Origin: Streptomyces mangrovi
GTDB lineage: Bacteria; Actinomycetota; Actinomycetes; Streptomycetales; Streptomycetaceae
Assembly: GCF_900114215.1 (NCBI RefSeq)
Contig: NZ_FOSG01000012.1
Location: 105,668 to 169,667 of the forward strand
DNA length: 64,000 bases
Direction of reading: 5' to 3'
The notes below the pieces were generated by a model that made no database searches, had not been told where the DNA came from, and was given only the letters and a program-made list of their open reading frames with translations. Of this stretch, positions 42,811 to 51,508 are shown piece after piece. A program made the position numbers and the translations under genes. How positions within the stretch are numbered: the stretch's first letter is position 1; each line of letters begins with the position of its first letter.

Positions 42811-44487
42811 ATGACCGACCAGAAGGACGGGCAGAACGGGCAGGACAGACCCGAGGAGCCGTTCGTCGCGGCACAGCTCGTCATGACCGACCTCAAGCGC
42901 AGCGGCGCCCTCGTCCCGGTCGACCTGTTCGGGGGCACGGCCGCGCGCAACAGCACCATGGGCACCACGGACTTCGAGAACAAGGATCTCGAAGAGATGT
43001 TCTCCCTGGTGGACGACGCGGACCCGGCCGACATCGAGAACGCCGCCGACACGCTCTGGGACGCGGGCGGCAAGATCAGACAGGTCGGCGACGACCTCAA
43101 GAAGCACATTGACAAGGTCGACTGGGAGGGCGAGTTCGGCGACAGCTTCCGCGAGTGGGGCCGGAAGCTGAGCAGGAACACCCTGCTCCTCGCGGACTTC
43201 ACCGAGAAGGCCAGCACCCAACTGAAGGCCGCCGGTGTCGGCCTGTCCATGGTGCGTGGCGGCATGCCCGAGCGCGACCCGGCGGTCATGGCCGCGCCGC
43301 GCCTGGAGAGCATCCCGCCCGAGGAGCGCGACGAGTCCAACGAGAAGTACAAGCTGGCCAAGAAGAAGGAGGACAACCGCCAGGAGGCCATCAACCAGAT
43401 GAACCGCCTGGCCTCCTACTACAAGGTCTCGCACGACAACATGAAGGACCTGGAGGAGCCGGAGTTCGGCCCGATGCCGAACGTCGGCATGCCGCCGGCG
43501 CCGCGCGAGGAGGGGAGAAAACCCGTCCCCGGGGGCGGGGGTGTCTCCGCGTCTCCTGGCCATGGAGGCGGGGGGACGGTGAGCGGCTCGCAGGCCACCG
43601 GCATGGGAGCGACGCCTTCCGCTACGAGCGAGCCCGGCTTCGTCGGGGGAGCCCCCGCTCCTCAGGAGCCTGTGCGCACGGATCTCAACACCGTCGCTCC
43701 CGTGGCGCCTCCCGCACCCGCCGACACCGGTCCGCGCACCTCGCCCGCCCCGGTGGGTGGTGGGCCCGCCACGCCCGGGCCCACCCTGCCCGGCCCTGCC
43801 CCCGCTCCTACTCACAGGGGAGGGGGGAACCTCAAGCAGGTGGGGACATCCAGGCTCCCGACCACACACGCTCCCGGCCAGGGGCCTGGCCAGACCGGCA
43901 CGGGGCGTGCGGGTGGCCAGCCCGCCGTTCCGCCGACGAACAACCGGAACCCCCGTCCGGTCACAGGCTCCGGCCCTTCCGTGGGAAGGGCGCCCACCGC
44001 GACGACACCACCCATGGGGCGGGGCGGCAGCGGCATCTTCGGGGGAACTCCGCAGCAGGGCCAAGGGACGTCCAACGGACCTCGTCTCCCGCGCGGAACC
44101 GTGGTCGGAGCGGAACACGGCATGACGGGACGCCCTCCGGGGGGAGCCGCGGGTACGGGAGCGGTCGGCTCGGGGGCGGGCAGCGGCTCCACCGGGCGCA
44201 GGCCGGGCGCGGCGACCGGCGGCGGTGTCGTCGGAGCTCCCCGGAACACCCCGGGACAGGGTGGCGCGGTACGTCCCTTCACACCTGGTGGCTCCGGGCT
44301 GGCCAGAGGTGGCACAGGCGGAACGGGTGGGAGCGGTCAGAGCACGACGGGCGCGCTACCCCGCGGCGGAAGCGCCAGCCCCCGTGAGGAGAACCGGAAG
44401 GACTCCCGCAGGCCCGACTACCTCACCGAGGACGAAGAGACTTGGCGGACGGGGCGCAACGGAATCGCCCCTCCGGTTATCGACTAA
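42811..44487 (+). CDS. WXG-containing protein with long Pro/Gly-rich tail
   Basis: A 558-residue protein. Residues ~55-220 are helical with a WEG turn (W105-G107) in VDWEGEFGDSFREWGRKL, as in ESX/PPE-type substrates. Residues ~225-510 are low-complexity G, P, T and A; the end is charged (DYLTEDEETWRTGRNGIAPPVID). No signal peptide. Probably secreted by the ESX system or a surface-exposed partner, analogous to mycobacterial PPE proteins in design but not clearly homologous. Confidence 0.75.
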   Translation: MTDQKDGQNGQDRPEEPFVAAQLVMTDLKRSGALVPVDLFGGTAARNSTMGTTDFENKDLEEMFSLVDDADPADIENAADTLWDAGGKIRQVGDDLKKHIDKVDWEGEFGDSFREWGRKLSRNTLLLADFTEKASTQLKAAGVGLSMVRGGMPERDPAVMAAPRLESIPPEERDESNEKYKLAKKKEDNRQEAINQMNRLASYYKVSHDNMKDLEEPEFGPMPNVGMPPAPREEGRKPVPGGGGVSASPGHGGGGTVSGSQATGMGATPSATSEPGFVGGAPAPQEPVRTDLNTVAPVAPPAPADTGPRTSPAPVGGGPATPGPTLPGPAPAPTHRGGGNLKQVGTSRLPTTHAPGQGPGQTGTGRAGGQPAVPPTNNRNPRPVTGSGPSVGRAPTATTPPMGRGGSGIFGGTPQQGQGTSNGPRLPRGTVVGAEHGMTGRPPGGAAGTGAVGSGAGSGSTGRRPGAATGGGVVGAPRNTPGQGGAVRPFTPGGSGLARGGTGGTGGSGQSTTGALPRGGSASPREENRKDSRRPDYLTEDEETWRTGRNGIAPPVID

Positions 44488-44506
44488 CCCACGACAGAGA
44501 GCGGCG

Positions 44507-45775
44507 ATGACGGCAGGACACGACCACGGCCGCAGGTTGCCGTCGCAGGGGATGCGACGGCGCCTGTTCTCCGTGCTGGCTGTAACCGGTGCATGGACCG
44601 TATGCCTCGTCGGGACGGCACCTGTAGCTCAAGCGGACGGTGTCCGTTCGCAGCAGTGGTACCTGGACGCCATGCGGGCCGAGGAGATGTGGAAGGTCAG
44701 CACGGGCGAGGGCGTCAAAGTGGCCGTCATCGACAGCGGCGTCAACGACTCCACCGATGCTCTCCGGGGCCAGGTGCTGCCCGGGGAGGACATGACAGGG
44801 GCTCCAGGGGAGGCCACCGACGACTACCTCGGCCATGGGACGGACATGGCTGAAGTCATCGTTGGTACGGGGAAGAACGGAAGCGTTCGAGGGCTGGCCC
44901 CTGGAGCGAAGGTCATCCCGTACCGAATTCCACTGAAGGGTCTCAACAGCAAGTCCGAAACCAGCGGCTATGTGAAGGCGCTCCGTGCGGCGGCCGACAG
45001 TGACGCCAAGATCATTAACATGTCCTTCGGGGGTCCGTACTACGACCCAGCCAGAGCAGAAGCGGTCGAGTACGCCATCGGAAAAGGGAAACTACTCTTC
45101 GCTTCCGTCGGAAACGACGCCGAAGGGAAGAACAGACCGGAGTATCCCGCCTCGTACCCCGGCGTCGTCGGCGTGGGCGCCACTGACGAGAAGGGCGAGG
45201 TGACGGGCTTCTCCCAGTACGGCGTCAATGTGGACCTGTCCGCCCCGGGAAGCGAGATGCCCGGATGGTGCGACGAGAGTTTCCAGAAGTACTGCGTCAG
45301 AGACGGAGGCACCAGTTCGGCCACCGCCATCGCCTCAGCCTCGGCGGCCCTGATCTGGGCCAAGAACCCGGACTGGACGGCCAATCAGGTCCTGCGTGTG
45401 CTCGTGGACACCGCCGGGCGCAAGGACCGGAAAGAGGGGGCCTCCAGCGTCTACATCGGATACGGTGCCGTCCGGCCCCGCATCCACCTCCTCGAAGGCA
45501 AGGGCGACCCCGGAGACCCGGGCACGAACCCGATCGAGGCCACGGAACCGACCCTCCCGCCGGAGGCGTCCTCCTCCGAGGGGGAGAGCGACGGCAAGAA
45601 CGACCGGGACGGCGCCGGGGGAGCGGACGAGGACCGGAAGGACCAGGGCGGGGCCGCGGCCGCCGCGTCGGAGGACGACGGCAGTCTGTGGATCTACCTG
45701 GGGGCGGGTGCCGCGGCGGCCATCGTGGTCGCCGGCGCATTCGTTCTCGTGCGGAGGACGATCCGCGGGACATGA
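44507..45775 (+). CDS. mycP: Type VII mycosin serine protease, second copy
   Basis: A 422-residue subtilisin-like protease: signal peptide ending near VAQADG, D76 (AVIDSGVND), H110 (LGHGTDMAEVIVG), S270 (GGTSSATAIASASAAL), a charged Pro/Asp/Glu linker, and a C-terminal helix (WIYLGAGAAAAIVVAGAFVLV). It is clearly different in sequence from the copy at 41 kb, so it is not a recent duplication. Codon usage here includes more AT-ending codons than its neighbours. Followed by the WXG100 pair. Confidence 0.9.
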   Translation: MTAGHDHGRRLPSQGMRRRLFSVLAVTGAWTVCLVGTAPVAQADGVRSQQWYLDAMRAEEMWKVSTGEGVKVAVIDSGVNDSTDALRGQVLPGEDMTGAPGEATDDYLGHGTDMAEVIVGTGKNGSVRGLAPGAKVIPYRIPLKGLNSKSETSGYVKALRAAADSDAKIINMSFGGPYYDPARAEAVEYAIGKGKLLFASVGNDAEGKNRPEYPASYPGVVGVGATDEKGEVTGFSQYGVNVDLSAPGSEMPGWCDESFQKYCVRDGGTSSATAIASASAALIWAKNPDWTANQVLRVLVDTAGRKDRKEGASSVYIGYGAVRPRIHLLEGKGDPGDPGTNPIEATEPTLPPEASSSEGESDGKNDRDGAGGADEDRKDQGGAAAAASEDDGSLWIYLGAGAAAAIVVAGAFVLVRRTIRGT

Positions 45776-45847
45776 CGGGGGCCCGTACGCGGAGCACCCA
45801 TGACGACCAGCCAGTGAACACCATCAACCCGATTCGAGGAGAACGGT

Positions 45848-46213
45848 ATGTCCGGAGAAGGTGGCGGCGACTTCCAGTCAAATGATGCCGACCTCAAGTC
45901 GCTGATCGGTCAGGTCAACGACATGCAGGCCAAGCTCAAGAGCAAGATCTCCAACCTGAACGCCGTGGTCGACACGATCCAGGGCGCGTGGAAGGGCGAT
46001 GCCGCGAGCTCCTACGACCGGCTCCAGCGGGAGACGAACGAGTACGCCCGGAAGCTGGACGGCAGGCTCCAGATGATCGAGGAGGCCCTCCAGGCGAGCA
46101 AGGACGGGTTCACCGCCAACGAGATCGACCAGATGGAGAAGTTCAACCAGCTGGCGAAGGCGAGCCCGATCAGCGACTTCGCCGGTACGGGCATCACCCC
46201 GACCGTCAAGTAA
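45848..46213 (+). CDS. WXG100 family protein (EsxB-like)
   Basis: A 121-residue WXG100 protein: SLIGQVNDMQAKLKSKISNLN helix, turn IQGAWKGDAASSY (W48-G50), then a second helix and a longer C-terminal tail (TANEIDQMEKFNQLAKA). Forms antiparallel helical dimers with its partner and is an ESX substrate. GAGGAGAACGGT precedes the ATG. The partner gene starts 28 bases later. Confidence 0.93.
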   Translation: MSGEGGGDFQSNDADLKSLIGQVNDMQAKLKSKISNLNAVVDTIQGAWKGDAASSYDRLQRETNEYARKLDGRLQMIEEALQASKDGFTANEIDQMEKFNQLAKASPISDFAGTGITPTVK

Positions 46214-46241
46214 CAGCCGTACAGAGAAGACAGGGGCCGAA

Positions 46242-46529
46242 ATGACCATCAAGATCACCTATGGCACCGTCGTCGCCGCGGCGGAGGACGTCCGCAATGC
46301 GGCCAAGGAACTGACGAACCAGCTCAACGACCTCGAGGACAAGGTGATGAAGGTCGTCAACACCTGGGACGGTGAGGCGAAGCAGGCCTTCAGGGCCAAG
46401 CACGCCGGCTGGAGCCGGGACGTCAGCGGCCTGAACACCACCCTCAACGCCATCGCCGACAACCTGGTCGAGTCGACCAATGGCTACCAGCGGACGGACC
46501 GCAAGGCGGCTCAGCGGTTCGAGTTCTGA
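46242..46529 (+). CDS. WXG100 family protein (EsxA-like)
   Basis: A 95-residue WXG100 protein of canonical length: MTIKITYGTVVAAAEDVRNAAKELT helix, turn VVNTWDGEAKQAF (W42-G44), second helix ending VESTNGYQRTDRKAAQRF. The YQRTD segment resembles the YxxxD secretion signal of ESX substrates (Y-x-x-x-D). Last plus-strand gene of the locus; a hairpin follows. Confidence 0.95.
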   Translation: MTIKITYGTVVAAAEDVRNAAKELTNQLNDLEDKVMKVVNTWDGEAKQAFRAKHAGWSRDVSGLNTTLNAIADNLVESTNGYQRTDRKAAQRFEF

Positions 46530-46558
46530 ACCCTCGGGTCTGCCGCGAGCACATCGGC

Positions 46559-46600
46559 GGGCGCCCGGTGACCGGACACACATCCGGCCACCGGGCGCCC
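46559..46600. terminator. Hairpin between WXG100 and DUF397 genes
   Basis: Outer 12-bp perfect stem (GGGCGCCCGGTG and complement), one mismatched pair, then CCGGA/TCCGG around a CACACA loop. It serves the convergent genes on both sides. Confidence 0.75.
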
Positions 46601-46663
46601 GCCCGCTTCCCGCCCGATTTCCGGCCCGTCTCCCGGCCGGTGAGAGGTCCGGGGCGCGAGGTC

Positions 46664-46897
46664 TCAGGGCTTGAGGTCGAACTCCCCGTCGCGGACCCCG
46701 AGGACGAAGGCCCGCCACTCGGCGGCGGTGTAGCGCAGCACGGTGTCGGGGTCCTTGGAGTTGCGCATGGCCACGGCGCCGCCCGGCAGATGGGCGATCT
46801 CCACCTTCTCGTCCTCCGGACCGCCGGGCGCGCTCTCCCACACGGCGTCGGAGATGTCCATCGCGTACAGCTCGTCCTTCTCCTGCTGAGTCCCCAT
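46664..46897 (-). CDS. DUF397 protein in the ESX locus
   Basis: A 77-residue DUF397-type protein: YAMDISDAVWESAPGG, IAHLPGGAVAMRNSKDPDTVLRYTAAEWRAFVLGVRDGEF. Unlike most family members it has no XRE regulator beside it. It may connect ESX expression with development. A 26-bp perfect palindrome lies 52 bases upstream of its ATG. Confidence 0.88.
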   Translation of the reverse strand: MGTQQEKDELYAMDISDAVWESAPGGPEDEKVEIAHLPGGAVAMRNSKDPDTVLRYTAAEWRAFVLGVRDGEFDLKP

Positions 46898-47246
46898 CAG
46901 TGTCCTTCCTCGACGGACGCCGGCGACGGGAGCGTGCCCCCGTGCCACGCCGTACCGCGGATCCGCGGTACGGCCTCGGTGAATCTGGGGGGCACGGCGC
47001 GGCGCTGTGCGGCTCACGGCCCCCGGGCAAGATAACAGCCCGGTGCGCGCTCCGAGGGGCGTCCGCGCAACCTCCCGACCACGGGGAACGCCGGTTCGAG
47101 ACGGCTCGCGGACACGTTCGGGATTCGCTGTCCGCAGCGGCCCGCGACGGGGTGTGGGGAGCGGTCGATGGGGTTCTCCGGTACGGGGGAAGACCTTGAG
47201 GCGGCGGCACGGCCCGCGAGGCCGGACGTACCGCCGCCCGTGAGGG
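46898..47246. other. Spacer between DUF397 and eccC genes
   Basis: About 349 bases with no convincing gene. It holds the palindrome at 46949-46974 and presumably the DUF397 promoter; the rest shows nothing recognisable. Confidence 0.5.
46949..46974. promoter_or_regulatory. 26-bp perfect palindrome upstream of ESX DUF397 gene
   Basis: The half-site GCCGTACCGCGGA is followed by its exact complement. It is sequence-unrelated to the 26-bp palindrome at 15.26 kb but has the same length and a similar place next to a DUF397 gene. Confidence 0.55.
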
Positions 47247-50200
47247 TCAGTTCGGGGGCAGCCAGCCCACCTGGACCAGCGGGGCCCCGCGCTTGCGGGA
47301 GACGAAGTGGCCCCGGCCGGGCGGCATCGGCCGGCCGCGGACGTTGCCGAGGAGGTCGCCCTCGCCGGGGTCGGCGGAGAGGACCACACCCTGGGCCCCG
47401 AGCTCCTTGATGCGCTGCATGAACGGCTCGTAGGAGGCGCGGGAGGCCCCGGCGGAACTGCGGGCGATGATGAAGCAGACGCCGATGTCCCGGGCGAAGG
47501 GCAGGTGCTCGGAGAGCATCGCCAGCGGGTTGCCGCCGGAGGTGGAGACCAGCTCGTAGTCGTCGATGACCATGAACATCTTCGGGCCGTGCCACCAGCT
47601 GCGGTCGCGCAGCTGCTGCGGGGTGACGTCCTCCGGCGGGGTGCGCTTCTCCATCAGGTCCTTCATCGCGGCCATGTGCGTGTCCATGGCGTTGGACATG
47701 GCGGCGTACACGATCAGGTGGGAGTCGGGGATGTCGCCCAGCAGCGAGCGCCGGTAGTCGGCGACGACGATGCGCGCCTCGTCGGGTGTGTAGCGCTCAC
47801 AGATCTGCTTGGCCAGCAGACGCAGCAGCGCCGTCTTGCCCGACTCGCTCTCGCCGAAGACCAGGAAGAACGGGTCGGTCTCGAAGTCGACGAAGACCGG
47901 CTGCAGGGTGTTCTCGTCGATGCCGAAGGCGACGCCGTACCGCGGGTGGTCGCCGCCCCCGGGCAGCCGGTCGGCGGGCAGCTCGCGCGGCAGCAGCCGC
48001 ACCGGCGGGGCCGCGGGCCCCTGCCAGGCGTCGGCCACCGCCCGGGTCAGCGCGGCGGTGGCGTCGGAGAGCTCCTCGTCGGAGGCGACGCCGTCGATAC
48101 GCGGCACCGCGGTCATGAAGTGCAGCTTCTCCGGCGTCTGGCCGCGCCCGGGGACGCCGGGGGGTACGTTCGCCGCGACCTTGCGGTCGAACTCGGAGTC
48201 CATGGTGTCGCCCAGCCGCAGCTCCAGCCGGTTCAGCAGCTGGTCCTTCAGGGCCGGCCGCACCTCCATGTACCGGGAGGCCGCCACCACGACGTGGATG
48301 CCGTAGCCCAGACCGCGGGAGGCGATGTCGGTGACGACGGCCTCCAGCATCTCGTACTCCTGCTTGAAGGCGCCCCATCCGTCGATGACCAGGAACACAT
48401 CACCCCACGGCTGGTCGGTGATCTCCCCGCGGGCCCGGCGGCGCCGGAAGGTGGCGATGGAGTCGACGCCGCCGGCCCGGAAGTACTCCTCGCGCTGGTT
48501 GAGCACACCGGCGACCTCGGCCACGGTCCGCCGTACCCGCTCCGGGTCCAGCCGGGATGCGATGCCGCCCACGTGCGGCAGGTCCCTCACCGCCGTCAGA
48601 CCGCCGCCGCCGAAATCCAGCCCGTAGAACTGGACCTCCTGCGGGGTGTGGGTGAGGGCGAAGGAGGCGATCAGGGTGCGCAGCAGGGTGGACTTGCCCG
48701 ACTGCGGACCGCCGACGACCAGCATGTGGCCCGCGGCGCCGGAGAAGTCCCGCAGCAGCGTCTCGCGCCGCTGTTCGAACGGCTTGTCCACCAGGCCCAG
48801 AGGCACCGTCAGCCGGCCCGCGTGCTGGTAGTCCGGCTGGGTCAGACCGCGGCCGGGAGCCACCGTCAGACCGGGCAGCAGCTCGTCCAGCGGCGATGCC
48901 TGGTCCAGCGGCGGCAGCCACACCTGATGGGCGGCCGGGCCCTGGTTCTCCAGCCGACGCACGACGACGTCCAGAACGGTGTCGGCCAGCGCGTCGTCGT
49001 CGGCAGGGGCGGCGGGCACGGGGGCCGGGGCGGGCTCGGCGCGCCGGGGGGCGGGCACCGGCACCGGCCTGGCGGTGAAGAGCACCGGCCGGCGCTCGGC
49101 GGGCAGCGGCCCGCCGGCGGCCCCGGCGGAGACGGAGGCGCCGGAGCGGTAGGTCCCGGAGACGTATGCGGCCTTGAAGCGGACCATCTCGTCGGTGCCG
49201 AACTTCAGATAGCCCGAGCCGGGCACCGACGGCAGGTGGTACGCGTCCGGCACGCCCAGCGCCGCGCGGGACTCGGCCGCGGAGAAGGTGCGCAGACCGA
49301 TCCGGTACGACAGATAGGTCTCCAGACCGCGCAGCCGGCCCTCCTCCAGACGCTGCGAGGCCAGCAGCAGGTGCACGCCCAGCGAACGGCCGATGCGGCC
49401 GATCTGGATGAACATGTCGATGAAGTCCGGCTTGGCCGTCAGCAGCTCGCTGAACTCGTCGATGACCAGCACCAGCGAGGGCAGCGGGATCAGCGGGGCG
49501 CCCGCGGCCCGGGCCCGCTCGTAGTCGTGGACGTTGGCGTAGTTGCCGGCGTCGCGCAGCAGTTCCTGGCGGCGGTTGAGCTCGCCGCGGATGGAGTCGC
49601 CCATGCGGTCGACCAGCGAGAGGTCGTCGGCCAGGTTGGTGATGACGGCCGCCACGTGCGGCATCTGAGACATCCCGGCGAAGGTCGCGCCGCCCTTGAA
49701 GTCCGCCAGTACGAAGTTCAGCGTCTCCGAGGAGTGCGTGACCGCCAGGCCCAGGACCAGGGTGCGCAGCAGCTCCGACTTGCCCGAACCGGTCGCGCCG
49801 ACGCACAGGCCGTGCGGACCCATGCCATCCTGCGCGGCCTCCTTCAGATCCAGCATGACCGGCTGGCCGGCCTCGCCCACGCCGATGGGCACCCGCAGCC
49901 GCTCGGCCGTCGACCGTGGTCGCCAGGTGCGCCGTACGTCGACCGAGGCGGCGTCGCCCAGGCTCAGCAGGTCGGTGAACTCCAGGTTCGCCAGCAGCGG
50001 TTCGTCGTCGTCGCCGCCCGTGCCCATGCGCAGCGGGGCGAGCTGCCGGGCCAGCGCCTCGGCGGCCTCGGCGGAGAGGGAGTCGGGCCGGCCCTGGTAC
50101 ACCGCGCCGTGCGCCGACTCCAGCCGCAGCTCGCCGGGGCGTACGACCACCGACAGGCCGCCGCGCGGACTGCCGATGTCACCGGGGACGACCTCGATGA

Positions 50201-51248
50201 CGGTGACCCCCTGCAGCCCCTCGGCGGAGGCCAGCATCGAGTCCGGGGGCACCACGGAGCCGCCGTCCAGCACGACCACCACATGCGGCTGGTCCAGCAG
50301 CGGCGGTGCGGAGGAGTTGAAGCGGGGGCGGCCCTCCAGTTTCGCGCCCAGCAGATGCTCCAGGCCCGCGGGGTCGCCCGTGATCAGCCGTCCGCTGCCC
50401 GCGCCGTCGGCGACACCGGGGACCTGGACATGGGGCAGCCACTTGGCCCACTCCCAGCGCTCGGCGCCGTCCCGCCCCGTCACCACGCCGACCATCAGGT
50501 CCTCGGGGGAGTGCAGGGTGACCAGGGAGGCGAGCATGGCGCGGACGGCACCGTGCACCGAGTCCGGGTCGCCGCTCACCGTCAGGTGGTAGAAGGCGCG
50601 CAGGGAGACGGCCATCGGCAGGTTCGCGACGGTGCCCTGCGTCTGCAGGAACTGGTGCATGGCACCGGCCGTCAGCGGCTCCAGTTCGTCCACCGGCGCC
50701 GTCTCCGGAGCCACCAGCGCGGTGGCGAGCCGCTGCTCGCCCAGGCCGACACGCACGTGCACGAAGTCGTCGTCGCTCGCGCGCCGTTCCCACACCCGGC
50801 TGGGCGCCTCCCCGGCGAAGCGCGGGGAGGACTCGGCGACCAGGGCCCACAGCTGGTCCGGCGAGGGGTGCAGGTAGTACTGCGCGTCCCGCTGCATCCG
50901 CGCCGTTCTGCGGACCCTGCGCCTGGTCTGGGCCAGGTACTTGAGGTAGTCGCGGCGCATCTGGGCCATCTCGCCCTGTGTGCCCCGCCGGTACCGCACG
51001 ATGGTGGCGATGAGCATGGCCAGGGTGGACGCGATCATGATCACGCCCATGATGCGCATGAACGGATGGGCGTTCGGCATGAAGAAGAAGACCACCGAAC
51101 CGCCCATGCCCAGCATCGGCAGAAGCTGGAACAGCACGCTCTCCTGCTGTCCTCGCGGGAGTTCGGGCGGTGGTTCAAGCCTCAGATCCTCGCCGGGCAC
51201 GCTGGGCGGCAGCACCCGCGGCGGACGCTTGACGACGATCTGGCTCAC
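47247..51248 (-). CDS. eccC: Type VII secretion ATPase EccC (EccCa-EccCb fused)
   Basis: A 1333-residue FtsK/SpoIIIE-type motor. Two membrane helices near residues 38-85 (VLFQLLPMLGMGGSVVFFFM and FMRIMGVIMIASTLAMLIATIV), a DUF/stalk region, then three ATPase domains with P-loops GATGSGKSELLR (~485), GGPQSGKSTLLR (~845) and GESESGKTALLR (~1130). The first domain is the active one in known EccC; the others bind substrate signals. The full-length fused form matches actinobacterial ESX systems outside some mycobacterial loci. GTG start; divergent from eccD. Confidence 0.96.
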   Translation of the reverse strand: MSQIVVKRPPRVLPPSVPGEDLRLEPPPELPRGQQESVLFQLLPMLGMGGSVVFFFMPNAHPFMRIMGVIMIASTLAMLIATIVRYRRGTQGEMAQMRRDYLKYLAQTRRRVRRTARMQRDAQYYLHPSPDQLWALVAESSPRFAGEAPSRVWERRASDDDFVHVRVGLGEQRLATALVAPETAPVDELEPLTAGAMHQFLQTQGTVANLPMAVSLRAFYHLTVSGDPDSVHGAVRAMLASLVTLHSPEDLMVGVVTGRDGAERWEWAKWLPHVQVPGVADGAGSGRLITGDPAGLEHLLGAKLEGRPRFNSSAPPLLDQPHVVVVLDGGSVVPPDSMLASAEGLQGVTVIEVVPGDIGSPRGGLSVVVRPGELRLESAHGAVYQGRPDSLSAEAAEALARQLAPLRMGTGGDDDEPLLANLEFTDLLSLGDAASVDVRRTWRPRSTAERLRVPIGVGEAGQPVMLDLKEAAQDGMGPHGLCVGATGSGKSELLRTLVLGLAVTHSSETLNFVLADFKGGATFAGMSQMPHVAAVITNLADDLSLVDRMGDSIRGELNRRQELLRDAGNYANVHDYERARAAGAPLIPLPSLVLVIDEFSELLTAKPDFIDMFIQIGRIGRSLGVHLLLASQRLEEGRLRGLETYLSYRIGLRTFSAAESRAALGVPDAYHLPSVPGSGYLKFGTDEMVRFKAAYVSGTYRSGASVSAGAAGGPLPAERRPVLFTARPVPVPAPRRAEPAPAPVPAAPADDDALADTVLDVVVRRLENQGPAAHQVWLPPLDQASPLDELLPGLTVAPGRGLTQPDYQHAGRLTVPLGLVDKPFEQRRETLLRDFSGAAGHMLVVGGPQSGKSTLLRTLIASFALTHTPQEVQFYGLDFGGGGLTAVRDLPHVGGIASRLDPERVRRTVAEVAGVLNQREEYFRAGGVDSIATFRRRRARGEITDQPWGDVFLVIDGWGAFKQEYEMLEAVVTDIASRGLGYGIHVVVAASRYMEVRPALKDQLLNRLELRLGDTMDSEFDRKVAANVPPGVPGRGQTPEKLHFMTAVPRIDGVASDEELSDATAALTRAVADAWQGPAAPPVRLLPRELPADRLPGGGDHPRYGVAFGIDENTLQPVFVDFETDPFFLVFGESESGKTALLRLLAKQICERYTPDEARIVVADYRRSLLGDIPDSHLIVYAAMSNAMDTHMAAMKDLMEKRTPPEDVTPQQLRDRSWWHGPKMFMVIDDYELVSTSGGNPLAMLSEHLPFARDIGVCFIIARSSAGASRASYEPFMQRIKELGAQGVVLSADPGEGDLLGNVRGRPMPPGRGHFVSRKRGAPLVQVGWLPPN

Positions 51249-51508
51249 GGAAGCATCAATCCCTCGGGCAGAGCGGGACGGTGGTGTGTCTGCCGACGCC
51301 CCCGTGGCGACGGACCCCGTCCGCGCGGGGCGATACTACTGGCAGCCGACGGTGCCGGGGGGCGGTAGGGTGGCGCGCGACATATGCGCAGCGTGAGCGG
51401 CCGGCCAGGGGTGAAAAGCCGCGGGAGAACGCGGGATTACCGCAAAAGGTCCGTGCGCATCGTGTGGAGCCAGTGAGCCAGCGAGCAGCCCACGAGGGGG
51501 ATCTCAAG

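Noticed and set aside
47307..51368. 1353-codon plus-strand frame across eccC
   Set aside because: Complete shadow of eccC; no start region or motif of its own.
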